NCBI GenBank assembly: GCA_031761405.1
Contig: JASEVX010000010.1
Span: 29,937,059 to 30,001,058 of the forward strand
Direction: 5' to 3'
From: Serripes groenlandicus
Taxonomy: Eukaryota > Mollusca > Bivalvia > Cardiida > Cardiidae
Length of the DNA: 64,000 nt
Part shown: piece after piece, positions 21,980-33,248 of the stretch
Layout of the letters: each line of letters starts with the position of its first letter
Position numbering within the stretch: the stretch's first letter is position 1
Notes under the pieces: generated by a model
Told to the model about the DNA's origin: nothing
Database searches by the model: none
What the model saw: the letters and a program-made list of their open reading frames with translations, nothing else
Translations under genes and position numbers: made by a program

Positions 21980-23503
21980 TAGCTCACCTGAGCTTTGCTC
22001 AAGGTGAGTTATTGTGATCGCCTTTTGTCCGTCGTGCGTCAACTTCTTCTCCTCAGTAACCATTGGGTCAATTGAGATGAAACTTCACAGAAAGCATCCT
22101 CTCAATGACCTCACCAGATTTCCTTCAAATGTTCGGGATCCATGCAGAATTCTGGTTTCCATGGCAACAAAATGAAAAAAAAATGAAAAATTCTTCTTCT
22201 ACCAAACTGGTTGGCAGATTTTCAAATAATTGTGTATAAATGTTCCTTGGATGACCCTCTATCAGATTCCTTCAAGCCATGTAGATTGGTCAAAAAACAT
22301 GGCCGCCAGGTGGGGTGGGGCTATTTTGCCTTATATGGCTATAGTGAAAACTTAAAAAATCTTCTCCGAAAGTGTCAGGCCGATTTTCAAATAATTTTGT
22401 AGACATGTTCCTTGGATGACCCTCTATCAGATTCCTTCAAGCCATGTTGATTGGTCGAAAAACATGGCCGCCAGTGGGCAGGGCTATTTTGCATTATATG
22501 GCTATAGTGAAAACTTTAAAAATCTTCCTGTCCAAAAGTACTGGCCCGATTTAGAATTATTTTGCACAAATGTTCCTTGGGGCACCCTTTGACAAGATTG
22601 TTCAACTACTTCCGATCGGTTGAAAAACATGGCCACCTGGGGGTGGAGTTTGTTCAAGACTCATATAGGGAAAAACCTTTAAAAATAATTTTGTCTAAGA
22701 GTAGAGGGCCCAGGCCTTTAATATTTGGTATGTAGCATCATCTAGTGGACCTCTACCAAGATTGTTCAAATAATAGCCCTGGGGTCAAAAAATGATCCCT
22801 CCCCTTGGGTCTATTGTTTTACATAGATTCATATAGAGAAAAATTTAAAAAAATATATTTTCTGAAAGTAGAGGGCCCCGGCCTTTGATATTTGGTATGT
22901 AGCATCGTCTAGTAGACCTCTACCAAGATTGTTCAAATTATAGCCCTGGGGTCACTTGTTTAACATAGACTCATAAAGGGAAAAAAAATAAAAAATCATC
23001 TTGTCTAAAAGTAGAATGCCCAGGCCTTTGATATTTGGTATGTTGCATCATCTAGTGGACCCCTACCAAGATTGTTTAAATTATAGCCCTGGGGTCAAAA
23101 ATGGCTCCACCCGGGTCACTTGTTACACATATACCCGTATAGGGAAAAACTTTAAAATCTTGTCTAAAAGTTTAATATTTAAAATCTAACTTCATCTAGT
23201 GGACTTCTACCATGATTGGTCAAATTATTATAGCCCTGGTGTCAAATATGGCTCCACCCTGGGGATCACTTGTTTTACATAGACTTGTTAAGGTAAACAC
23301 TTCAAAAATATGTTTTGTCCATGTGCCATGAATGTTCTTTGGGTGCCCCTCTACTAAGACTTCAAATTATTTTGATAGGATGATAAACATGGACACCAGG
23401 GGGTGTTCCTTGTTTTCCTTATATATGTATAGACAAAGAACAATGAAAACCTTTAAGTTTGATTAAATCAGGTGAGCGATATAGGACCATCATGGTCCTC
23501 TTG
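21980..23503 (+). repeat. HINE/Helentron-like repeat, copy B (longest)
   Basis: Starts AGCTCACCTGAGCTTTGCTC. First half has ~170-bp GGCCGCCAG units; second half has four ~150-bp units with TTTGATATTTGGTATGT and ATTATAGCCCTGGGGTCA. It ends TCAGGTGAGC, then hairpin AGGACCAT-C-ATGGTCCT. Both arms differ from the usual hairpin by paired changes. Terminus CTTG. Confidence 0.8.
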
Positions 23504-23551
23504 TTTTATATATTATATTTGATTTGAACAATGAGGCACATGTACTTTAAG

Positions 23552-23643
23552 ATTGCTGTTCGTGATGGCTACAAATCTGGGACAGATGTAGAGCATGGAT
23601 TGCAGTGGACATTCAGTTATGCAAATTCAGAGAGAAAACTGAA
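23552..23643 (+). CDS. Host gene exon 4
   Basis: Acceptor TGTACTTTAAG, donor GTATGT. Starts phase 0 and ends phase 2: IAVRDGYKSGTDVEHGLQWT then FSYANSERKL. Continues the frame of exon 3 (SYVR) without a stop and hands the final Lys codon to exon 5. Confidence 0.65.
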
Positions 23644-24070
23644 GTATGTATTAATCTAGCTTTGTTGTCTGAATTATCAGTTTAATATTGTTAAAGAAAT
23701 TCAGAAATTTTCTCAGTTGACTAGGCATGGAAAAGTAAACATGTAGCTACAGAGCTTAAGTTGAAGCTTAAATTGATGTTATGCTGGACTGAGACATAGT
23801 TTGAGATCAAGGAAAACATACAGCATGTACTGTCAATTTGATTTTAAGGATATGTGGCGAAAATACAGCCTTATAAAACAGAAATATGACAATTCTGACA
23901 AATGTTTTTCATAAGACTAAAAGACTTGAAAAGAAAAATACTTGATTGTACAAACTAAAAGGTTCTGGTAGTAAACACATACATTTCATGAGCTGTATGT
24001 TGCAGTTTTGTATTATTTGTACATTGAATAGATCAGTAATGTCTAATTTTAGATATATGTACATTTTTTA

Positions 24071-24404
24071 TACCCTGCCGAAGGCAAGGGGAAAAACAGG
24101 TAGTTTTGGTGTTGCCCGTCCGGTGTAATATCTCCAAAACAAATGGGCGAAATTTAATGATACTTTATAGATTTATGTACTACCATAATGCGCTGATATT
24201 ATTTTTTGGGGGGATTCGATCCAAGATGGCCGACTGGCAGCCATTTTCGATTTGTGATTTTTTTCCTTTGTATGAAGTTATTTTGATGGAATAGGGTGAA
24301 ACTTCATAGATGTATTTACTACCATACTGTGCATGTCAACTTGTTTCCATATTAGATGCAAGGTGGCCAAGTGGCGCCTATTTAGAATTTTTCTTCTTCT
24401 TTTT
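24071..24404 (+). repeat. Dispersed repeat beginning ATACCCTGCCGAAGGC
   Basis: Two internal units of ~150 bp with CCAAGATGGCCGACTGGCAG and a diverged second form, AAACTTCATAGATGTATTTA between them. I recall this type from bivalve sequence. It ends where copy C begins. Confidence 0.55.
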
Positions 24405-25284
24405 AGAGTTATTGTGATCGCCTTTTGTCCGTCGTGCGTCGTCCGTCAACTTTTTCTCCTCAGTAACCAGTGGGTCAATTGGGATGAAACTTCACAGAAA
24501 GCATCCTCTCGATGACCTCACCAGAATTCCTTCAAATTTTTGGGATCCATGCAGAATTCCGGTTTCCATGGCAACGAAACCGAAAAAACTTCAAAATTCT
24601 TCTTCTCCCAAACTGGTTGGCAGATTTTCAAATAATTTTGTAGAAATGTTCCTTGGGTGACCCTCTATCAGATTCCTTCAAGCCATGTTGATTGGTCGAA
24701 AAACATGGCCGCCAGGGGGAGGGGCTATTTTGCCTTATATGGCTATAGTGCAAACTTCAAAAATCTTCTCCTCCAAAAGTGTCAGGCCGATTTTCAAATA
24801 ATTTTGTAGGAATGTTCCTTGGGTGATCCTCTATCAGATTCCTTCAAGCCATGTTGATTGGTCAAAAAACATGGCCGCCACGGGGCGGGTCTATTTTGCC
24901 TTTTATGGCTATAGTGAAAACTTAAAAAATCTTCTCCATAAGTGTCGGGCCGATTTTCAAATAATTTTGTAGAAATGTTCCTTGGGTGACCCTCTATCAG
25001 ATTCCTTCCAGCCATGTTGATTGGTCAAAAAACATGGCCGCCAGTGGGCAGGGCTATTTTGCATTATATGGCTATAGTGAAAACTTAAAAAATCTTCTCC
25101 TCCAAAAGTGTCTGGCCGATTTTCAAATAATTTTGTAGAAATGTTCCTAGGGTGACCCTCTATCAGATTCCTTCAAGCCAAGTTGATTCGTCGGAAACTA
25201 TGGCTGCCATGGGGCGGGGCTTATATAGCTAAAGTGAAAAAAATAAATCAAGTGAGCGATTCCAGGGCCATCATGGCCCTCTTG
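24405..25284 (+). repeat. HINE/Helentron-like repeat, copy C (5' end lost)
   Basis: Begins inside the family at GAGTTATTGTGATCGCC, without the AGCTCACCTG terminus. About four ~170-bp units follow. The 3' end has the altered subterminal repeat TCAAGTGAGC, then hairpin AGGGCCAT-C-ATGGCCCT and CTTG. Confidence 0.75.
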
Positions 25285-26619
25285 TTTAAATAAAATTCTC
25301 TAGGTAGTGGGCAAAAGATGTATTTTAATTCTGTTGGTGGTGGGTTTTTTTACTGTATAAAAAACCCGTAATAAATTCGGCGGGAATTCAATGTCGAGCG
25401 TTTTCTAATTTTTAATTGTTGGATACGAGATCGCAAATTTACTGTATCAGCTCGCTAATAAATATTGGTGATAATGACGCTTCAGTGATTTTTACGACAC
25501 CGGACACCGGTTACAAGATGGCTTGAAATACATGTTCATTATTTCATCTAGTCCAAATTACATTTTGTGGATTTCTCCATACTAGACCAGTTTGCCACAC
25601 TATTATTTAGCATTGGCATATCCGTTACAAACTTGGCCTCATATTTCAGCCAATTGTATTATAAATATGATTGATTCGAGTTTAACGCCGTTTATCAGTT
25701 ATATCACGACAGCCAGTTACCTACTACATGTATAAATGTATTTCCTGGTTTTCACACACCAGTATTTCGCACAACAATCTTCCCAAAGCAACTGGCTGCT
25801 TTTCCACATAGACTTAGAAGATTGGTGGAAGATGCATGTCACATTGACTCTTGTCAAACATAGGAAAGAAAAATGGCTGAGCCTGCATTGCTACCGACTG
25901 GGTTTGGGTTATCTAGGAAGGTACACTCTTGGTCATGGTCAAATATGATACTTCTGGATGTCTTTTAACACATGCATTTTAATTTGGATCTGCTTGAATG
26001 TGTTAAAAAGTATAAAACATGAATAAAATTGCTATGAATGTGATAATTTAAATTCTCTAGGTGGGGGGTAAAATTGAAATTTTATTTTATGGGGGGTCGT
26101 TTCTCCCCCCCCCCCCCCCCCCCCCCCCACGACTTTTTTTTCAGGAACAGCCCTTATAAGAAAATTTATTTTTTTGTACTGTTGGAATAAAATACATATA
26201 TTTTCGTCGAAATAAAGTATTGATATGGTCAAAATTTAACATCTTCGTTTCATCATGGTTAAATGCAATTGACAGGAAAATTAAGCAACCTTCACAATAG
26301 CAAATTTTGACCCATATACATATATATATATCTTGTCATCTAGAATTATTTTGCCTCGAGTTTGATATCTGGTATGAAGCATTATCTAGAGGACCTCTTC
26401 CACTCAGTGTCTGTGTGTGATGTCATAGTCCGCATTATATAATCATCATTGTTGTTATACATCAAACGAAAACCAGTCTCTGGTTCACTTACATTTGATT
26501 GGTATTAACTTGTAACATTCACCCTTTCCAACTTGCAACAAATGTCAACTTCCAAACCCTTTCAGCGAGGAATATTAATTCAAGGAATTGCTTGTTTCAT
26601 TTGTTTTCATAAATTTCAG
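25285..26619. other. Host-gene intron 4 remainder
   Basis: Non-coding. Includes a 24-base poly-C run (26105-26128) and a short relic of the copy-B second unit near 26338-26405. No gene recognised. Confidence 0.5.
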
Positions 26620-26711
26620 GTATAATTCTTTGTGTAATGAGAGACTGTCCAAGCACATTGAGACCTTTGTTTTGGGCATATATGCGCATGCCGATGTTGG
26701 TGGCATAAGAG
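26620..26711 (+). CDS. Host gene exon 5
   Basis: Good acceptor (CATAAATTTCAG), donor GTAATC. The first G completes Lys; then YNSLCNERLSKHIETFVLGI and YAHADVGGIR, with one base left over (phase 1). Amphipathic and well packed in character, unlike the disordered first exons; likely part of the folded core. Confidence 0.65.
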
Positions 26712-26798
26712 GTAATCTATATACATTTTGTTTGTTCAAATTACAATATTAAATTCAATAGGTCTCTTGTCTGATGAATTAATTCTGTGCCCAAATAC

Positions 26799-27215
26799 AG
26801 TCTTGGCAATAAAACCATGCCAATTTGTTTGTAATAACTCATCAGACAAGCACGGGATGTCATCAGACAAGCACGGGACCAGGTGTCTTGAACCATGTTG
26901 TTCATTCATCAAAGAAAGCATAAATCCTCAACCAAAATGATTTGAGATACAATCAATGAAATGTCGTGTTCCCATTAGATCAAGTCATCAAAAGTAATGC
27001 CTACACTTGCGAACTATGTGACCCTTACCTGTAACCTTGATAAAATATTCCAATCTAGCAAAGTTATGTAGTCCAATCAAAGATCAATGGTCATTTGGTA
27101 CAAGTGGAGAGGCCTTCTTTGATGAATGAACGAACGGGGCTCGTTACATTTGGTCCCGTGCTTATCTGATGACAGTTACTACAAACAAATTGGCATGGTT
27201 TTATTGCCAAGGCTG
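26799..27215. mobile_element. Foldback/MITE-like inverted repeat in intron 5
   Basis: TTGGCAATAAAACCATGCC and AATTTGTTTGTA on the left are mirrored near 27180-27215; CATCAGACAAGCACGGGA and TTCATTCATCAAAGAAAG also have inverted partners near 27115-27170. Arms ~110 bp, total ~417 bp. Left arm contains an internal direct repeat of CATCAGACAAGCACGGGA. Confidence 0.6.
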
Positions 27216-27678
27216 TAATATAATGATTGATGTTATGGTCATATGCAGGTGAAAAATTATTTTACAAGAATCAATGCTCTTTGAAAATCAGATTGCCCGA
27301 ATCAAAATCAGGTTGTCTTCATGAAAAAATTCCGCCCTTTAAAATATCACACATAGAAATAAAATGTTCCAAATGTTCACATTTTGTAGCAAATAAAGCT
27401 TTGAAGTCACATTTGGCACATGAACAAAACATACATATTCTGAAAGCTTAACATTTCATCATAAGTTAGAGATACAATGAACAACTGGAATTTCTTTGTA
27501 TTTTGAACACTGACTGGTTTAAAAGACACAGATATTGGGATTCCTGAATTATATTATTGTTTTCCAAAAATTAATAGACTGACATTTTTCATAAGGATAA
27601 CATATTGCCAAAATCTGTAGTATATTAAAATATTTTGATCTACTGCAATAGAAGAATGTTTTAACTTCCAGAATTTTT

Positions 27679-28933
27679 AGCTCCACTGGCTGAAAGCCAG
27701 TCGAGCTTATGTCATGGCGAATTGTCCGTCGTGCGTGCGTGCGTTAACTTTTTCCTTTAAACGACTTCTTCTCACTAACCACTTGTCCAATTTGGTTGAA
27801 ACTTCATAGGAAGCATCCTCTCAATGTCCTCTCTTAAATTCCTTCAATTTTTTTTTATCCATCCATAATTCTGGTTTCCATGGCAACCAAAAGAAAAAAA
27901 TAGTGAAAACTTAAATAATCTTCTTCTCTGAAAGTGTCAGGCTGATTTTCAAATAATTTTGTAGAAATATTCATTGGGTGACCCTTTATTAGATTCCTTC
28001 AAGAAATGTTGATTGGTTGAAAAACATGGTCGCCAGAGGGCGGGGCTATTTTGCCTTATATGACCATAGTGAAAACTTAAAAAATCTTCTTCTCTGAAAG
28101 TGTTGAGCAGATTTTCAAATAATTTTGTAGAAATGTTCCTTGGGTGACCCTCTATCAGATTCTTTCAAGCCATGTTGATTGGTAAAAAAAACATGGCCGC
28201 CAGAGGGCGGGGCTATTTTGCCTTATACGGCTAAAGAGAGAACTTAAAAAATCTTCTCGGAAAGTGTCAGGCTGATTTTCAAATAATTTTGTAGAAATGT
28301 TCCTTGGGTGACCCTTTATTAGATTCCTTCAAGAAATGTTGATTGGTGGAAAAACATGGCCGCCAGGGTCGGGGCTATTTTGCCTTATATAGCTATAGTG
28401 TAAACTTAAAAAATCTTCTTCTCCGAAAGTGTTCAGCCGATTTTCAAATAATTTTGTAGAAATGTTCATTGGGTGACCTTCTATCAGATTCCTTCAAGCC
28501 ATGTTGATTGGTCGAAAAATATGGCCGCCAGAGGGCGGGGATATTTTGCTCTATATGACCATAGTGAAAATTTAAAAAATCTTCTTTTCCGAAAGTGTTG
28601 AGCAGATTTTCAAATAATTTTGTAGAAATGTTCTTTGGGTGACCCTCTATCAGATTCCTTCAAGCCATGTTGATTGGTTGAAAAATATGGCCGCCATGGG
28701 GTGGGGCTATTTTGCCTTATATGGCTATGGTGAAAACTTAAAATATCCTCTCCTCCGAAAGTGTCGGGCCGATTTTCAAATAATTTGCAGAAACATTCCT
28801 TGGGTGACACTCTACAAGATTCCTTTAAGCCATGGTGGTTGGTAAAAAATATGGCCACTAGGGGGCAGGGCTGTTTGGAGATTTGATTTTTGCCTTATGG
28901 CCGTGGAGCGATACTGGCCCTCTTGGGCCTCTT
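27679..28933 (+). repeat. HINE/Helentron-like repeat, copy D (GCTCCAC subfamily)
   Basis: 5' AGCTCCACTGGC with its own hairpin (ACTGGCT-GAA-AGCCAGT), then TCATGGCGAATTGTCCGTCG. About six ~170-bp units. 3' subterminal GTGGAGC (28903-28909) complements the 5' GCTCCAC; hairpin GGCCC-TCTT-GGGCC (28916-28929); terminus CTTG. Confidence 0.75.
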
Positions 28934-28966
28934 GTTATTTTATATTTTCATATCTTGAATAATTTT

Positions 28967-29489
28967 AGCTCACCTATGCACAAAGTGCAAGGTAAGCTAT
29001 TGTGATCACATTTTGTCCATCGTGCGTCGTCAAAATTTGAGCTTGTTAACACTCTACAGGCTACATTTTGCATCCAATCTTCATGAAAGTTCATCAGAAC
29101 ATTCATCTCCATCAAATATTGGACAAGTTCGAAACTGGGCCTTATGAGGTCAAGAACTAGGTCACTAGGTCAAATTGAAGAGAAATCTTGTTAACACTCT
29201 GGAGGCCACATGTTCAACTTGAGTCAGAATGTTTGTCTTGATGATAGTAGGTCAAGTTCGAACATGGGTCATGTCGGATCAAACAGTAAGTCACTAGGTC
29301 AAATTGAAGGAAAATCTTGTAAACACTCCAGAGGCCGCAATTTTTGCTTCAGCAGTTTGAAATTTTGTGAGAATGTTTGTCTTAAAAATATCTAGGTAAA
29401 GTTCAAATATGGGTTATATTGGGTCAGAAACTAGGTCAATAGGCCAAATTGAAGGGTAATCTTGTTAACACTGTAGAAGCCGCATTTTT
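28967..29489 (+). repeat. HINE-like repeat copy E, left part
   Basis: Starts AGCTCACCTATGCAC with fold-back GTGCAAGGTAAGCT. Its units (~130 bp, AATCTTGTTAACACTC, CTAGGTCACTAGGTCAAATT) differ from the ~170-bp type. It is interrupted by copy F and resumes at 30581. Confidence 0.65.
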
Positions 29490-30580
29490 AGCTCAACTGT
29501 GCACGAAGTGCTCAGGGTGAGTTATTGTGATCGCCCTATGTCCGTCGTGCGTCGTCCATCTCCCGTCAACTTCTTCTCCTCAGTAACCAGTGGGTCAATT
29601 TGGATGAAACTTCACAGAAAGCATCCTCTCAATGACCTCACCAGAATTCCTTCAAATTTTTGGAATCCATGCAAAATTCTGGTTTCCATGGCAACGAAAC
29701 CGAAACACTTTAAAAATCTTCTCCTCCGAAAGTGTCAGGCCGATTTTCAAATAATTTTGTAGAAATGTTCCTTGTGTGACCCTCTATCAGATTCTAACAA
29801 GCCATGTTGATTGGTCGAAAAACATGGCCGCCATGGGGGTTGGAGGCGGGGCTATTTTGCCTTATATGGCTATAGTACAAACTTAAAAAATCTTCTCCTC
29901 CAAAAATGTCAGGCCGATTTTCAAATAATTTTGTAGAATTGTTCCTTGGGTGATCCTCTATCAGATTCCTTCAAGCCATGTTGATTGGTCAAAAAACATG
30001 GCCGCCAGTGGGGCGGGGCTATTTTGCGTTATATGGCTATAGTGAAAACTAAAAAAATCTTTTCCTCCGAAAGTGTCTGGCCGATTTTCAAATAATTTTG
30101 TAGAAATGTTCATTGTATGACCCTCTATCAGATTCCTTCAAGCCAAGTTGATTGGTCGAAAAGCATGGCCGCCAGGGGGGCGTGGCTATTTTGCCTTATA
30201 TGGCTAAAGTGAAAACTTAAAAAATCTTCTCCTCCGAAAGTATCTGGCCGGTTTTCAAATAATTTTGAAGAAATGATCCTTGGATGACCCACTTTCAGAT
30301 TCCTTCAAGGCATGTTGATTGGTCAAAAAACATGGCCACCAGTGGGCAGGGCTACTTTGCATTATATGGCTATAGTGAAAACTTAAAAAATCTTCTCCTC
30401 CAAAAGTTTGTGGCCGATTTTCAAATAATTTTGTAGAAATGTTCCTAGGGTGACCCTCTATCAGATTCCTTCAAGCCAAGTTGATTGGTCGGAAACTATG
30501 GCCGCCAGGGGCCTGGGCTTATATAGCTAAAGGGGGGGAAAAATCAGGTGAGCGATTCCAGGGCCATCATGGCCCTCTTG
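29490..30580 (+). repeat. HINE/Helentron-like repeat, copy F, nested in copy E
   Basis: 5' AGCTCAACTGTGCACGAAG, about five ~170-bp units, 3' TCAGGTGAGC, hairpin AGGGCCAT-C-ATGGCCCT, CTTG. Flanked by GCCGCATTTTT on the left and TTTGCTTCAGCAG on the right, which rejoin to copy E's own GCCGCAATTTTTGCTTCAGC phrase. Confidence 0.8.
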
Positions 30581-30905
30581 TTTGCTTCAGCAGCTTGACG
30601 TTTATTGAGAATGTTTATCTTATTGATATCTAACCCAAGTTCGAATACGGGTCATGTAGGGTTAAAAACTAGGTCACTAGACAAATTGAAGGGTAATCTT
30701 GTTAACACTTTGGATGCCACATTTTTCAGAAACAAGGTCAATAAAGGAAAATATTTTTCAAACTCCGGAGGCCGCATTTTTACTCGGAACAAGTTGAAAC
30801 TTTGTCAGAATGTTGTCTTGATGATATCTAGTCCATGTTGGAATATGGGTCATATCAGGTAAAAAAGTAAAGATCACTAGTCCAAATGAAGGAAATATCT
30901 TGGTA
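30581..30905 (+). repeat. HINE-like repeat copy E, right part
   Basis: Continues the ~130-bp units of 28967-29489 (AATCTTGTTAACACTTTGGA, GAATATGGGTCATATCAGG). The 3' hairpin of this copy was not found; it seems truncated. Confidence 0.6.
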
Positions 30906-31159
30906 TACCGCGCCGTTTAGTTACCTATCCCTCTTATCTACGTCCCTGCTAAAACTAATTAAAATGGCACACTATAAGTAATTTATTCACTGACTTTAAT
31001 TTGAACCAAAGATGTATTGTAATTTAAATTGACAATTGATTTTTATACAACAACACTCAACTTATATATATATATGGTAGTGTTGAAAAGGTTTTCATAA
31101 TTCGGGATTCTCTTTCTATGTTTTTGCACAATTAACTAGAAACATTTTGTTTTATTCAG

Positions 31160-31269
31160 CTGCTATAGAAAGGTATTACTTGAGTATGAAGGAAATGAAT
31201 CACAGACAATTATCAGGCACAACAGAGACGCATAAGAAGAAAATGGTGGGGGTAGAGAGAAGAAGAAGG
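31160..31269 (+). CDS. Host gene exon 6
   Basis: Acceptor TGTTTTATTCAG, donor GTATGC. CT completes an Ala codon, then AIERYYLSMKEMNHRQLSGT, TETHKKKMVGVERRRR, ending phase 0. A helical YYLSMK segment followed by a strongly basic tail. The RYY...ETHKKKM...RRRR arrangement is what reminded me of C14orf93-like proteins (memory only). Confidence 0.65.
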
Positions 31270-31317
31270 GTATGCCATTTTAAAGCTTTTAACTACAGTT
31301 TTCGTCTTATTTTTGTT

Positions 31318-31480
31318 GCTCACCTGAGTAGGAAGTGCTCCTGGTGAGCTTTTCTCATCCATGCATCTGTGCATCCACAATTGCTTTGAACGACATCTCC
31401 CGAACAGACTGTGCTTCATTCAAACTGCTCAGCAATGATCCATGGGTCTGTCACAAAATATTGTCAAAAGTGCAAGGCAC
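31318..31480 (+). repeat. Repeat fragment related to HINE 5' ends (copy G)
   Basis: GCTCACCTGAGTAGGAAGTG with fold-back CTCCTGGTGAGC, then CATCCATGCATCTGTGCATCC. Only the 5' part is recognised. Confidence 0.5.
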
Positions 31481-31499
31481 AGAGCTTAGCTATTTAAAT

Positions 31500-31720
31500 G
31501 TACAGTCATACTTGTGTGAGCGGTCACATGCGATAAGCGGTCACCGGCGTTAAACGGTCACTTTAAATCCCTCCAAACCAATTATACTCTATAAACTGCC
31601 TTGATCAGCGGTTCCCTTTCAAACGCAGCCAGCGGCCACACTAATTGGTCGAGATTAACTGTAATCTTATTGTGTTTAACGGTCAATCAACACACGTCTT
31701 GGATTCGCAAGGTGTTAAAT
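31500..31720. repeat. Degenerate CGGTCA-type repeat
   Basis: Repeated AGCGGTCAC / AACGGTCA phrases every ~15-30 bp, resembling a short dispersed repeat. No coding signal. Confidence 0.4.
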
Positions 31721-31950
31721 TGTCGGTGTTTAATACATACAGGTAATAAAGCATACTGTGACAATCAAATTATCGGGTTAGCTGTTTACATGTTAGATAT
31801 AGGGTACCGAATACAGCCGACATGTGCCGAATGATAGTTGCATGATTCATTCAAGAAGTTGCGATTTTGATTTCTTTTCAGTTTACAATGTCGGGCAAAA
31901 TTGATAAATTGAAAAAGATATTTATAAGCGTTTTAGACCGAAAGACAGCG

Positions 31951-32408
31951 TTTAACCTAATTGATTCACCACCTCACTGTCTTTAACCTAATTGATTCAC
32001 TACTTGACTTTTGTTAACCTAATTGATTCCCTACTTCAGTGTCTTTAACCTAATTGATTCACTACTTGACTGTGTTTAACCTAATTGATTTACTACCTCA
32101 CTGTCTTTAACCTAATTGATTCACTACTTGACTGTGTTTAACCTAAATGATTCACTACTTGACTGTGTTTAACCTAATTGATTCACTACCTCACTGTCTT
32201 TAACCTAATTGATTTACTACTTGACTGTGTTAAACATAATTGATTCACTACTTGACTGTGTTTAACCTAATAGATTCACTACCTCACTGTCTTTAACCTA
32301 ATTGATTTACTACTTGACTGTTTTTAACCTAATTGATTTACTACTTGACTGTCTTTAACCTAATTGATTCACTACTTGACTGTTTTTAACCTAATTGATT
32401 CACTAACT
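31951..32408 (+). repeat. 31-bp tandem array, left arm, 15 units
   Basis: Fifteen units of TTTAACCTAATTGATTCACT followed by ACCTCACTGTC or ACTTGACTGTG. The two endings mark two unit types interspersed along the array. Confidence 0.9.
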
Positions 32409-32849
32409 CAATGGAAGGTAAGATTTGATTCAACTCACGACCACTTGAACGGCAGACTGCGAATCTATCGAGCCTTGTTCATAATACATATACACACACA
32501 CATATATATATATCAATAAAAGTGTGCCATGTGAGATGAAAGGGGAAAGTGTAACATCTGCAAACAGCGAATACTCAGGTAAGCATTCGATGTTGGTCTA
32601 CAATATGAAGAATTATAGATAAAATTCTTCTGAGTATAACCAAGAGTTATGTTACGTCAAATAAAGTAGTCTATTTTGTTAATATGAAACTTAAATGTTA
32701 AGTTTATACTTTCTAATTTCAACGGAATTTAGATAACAGTAGTATTCGATTGGATTGGTTAAATTTAGTTTAAACCTATCTAATTTACATCAATTGCGAA
32801 ACAAGCTTTCAGCTTAAATTAATCACGCTCGATGTCTGCTTCCCAAAGG

Positions 32850-32940
32850 TAGGACGCGTTCATCACGGGACTCGAACTCGACCTCTGAAAGAATGTCTTC
32901 CAAACGATTGGATTACACCTGATTGGTACGCTCTGCCAAA
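32850..32940 (-). other. tRNA-like module (left arm, outer)
   Basis: Minus strand has GGCAGAGCGTACC and B-box-like GAGTTCGAGTCCC about 60 nt apart. Stems do not pair well, so a tRNA-derived relic, mirrored at 38570-38650. Confidence 0.4.
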
Positions 32941-33177
32941 GTAACAATGCCGAAAGCTACATTGTAGCCTGACTATTCTCGCTCCAAATCCAGATTTTTG
33001 CCTGAAGTAATAGCAAACAGTATGAAGACCAGCTTTAGATATAATTCAAATTATTTGAAATTGTTCTTGACAAATGGCTACCTTTTCCGGTAGACTCTTT
33101 TTAACCCATTGGTGAAAGACGAATCACGCTAGCCGAACTAACTAACTGTTCTTAATCGGCGGGTAATAATGTTGTTC

Positions 33178-33248
33178 TAGCAAGGATTCGAACTCGTTTA
33201 GATATAGCTAAGAGCCCAGGTCAACTGAACTACCGGCGCTCATCAGAA
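33178..33248 (-). other. tRNA-like module (left arm)
   Basis: Minus strand GAGCGCCGGTAGTTCAGTTG (A-box-like) and GAGTTCGAATCC (B-box-like). Copies at 37888-37965 and 45316-45386. Acceptor stem not convincing. Confidence 0.45.

Noticed and set aside
27227..27451. 74-codon open frame with Cys/His-like spacing (CSKCSHFVANKALKSHLAHE)
   Set aside because: Looks superficially like a zinc finger, but it lies in an intron without splice sites in phase and has only one such motif.
31880..31985. Possible alternative last exon after TTTCTTTTCAG (FTMSGKIDKLKK...), phase 0 with exon 6
   Set aside because: Splice acceptor is good, but the frame runs straight into the 31-bp array and stops there; composition does not fit the preceding core. 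Kept only as an alternative to exon 7.
31951..32408. Telomere-like repeat (TTAGG/TTAAC resemblance)
   Set aside because: Unit is 31 bp and internal; not a telomeric hexamer.
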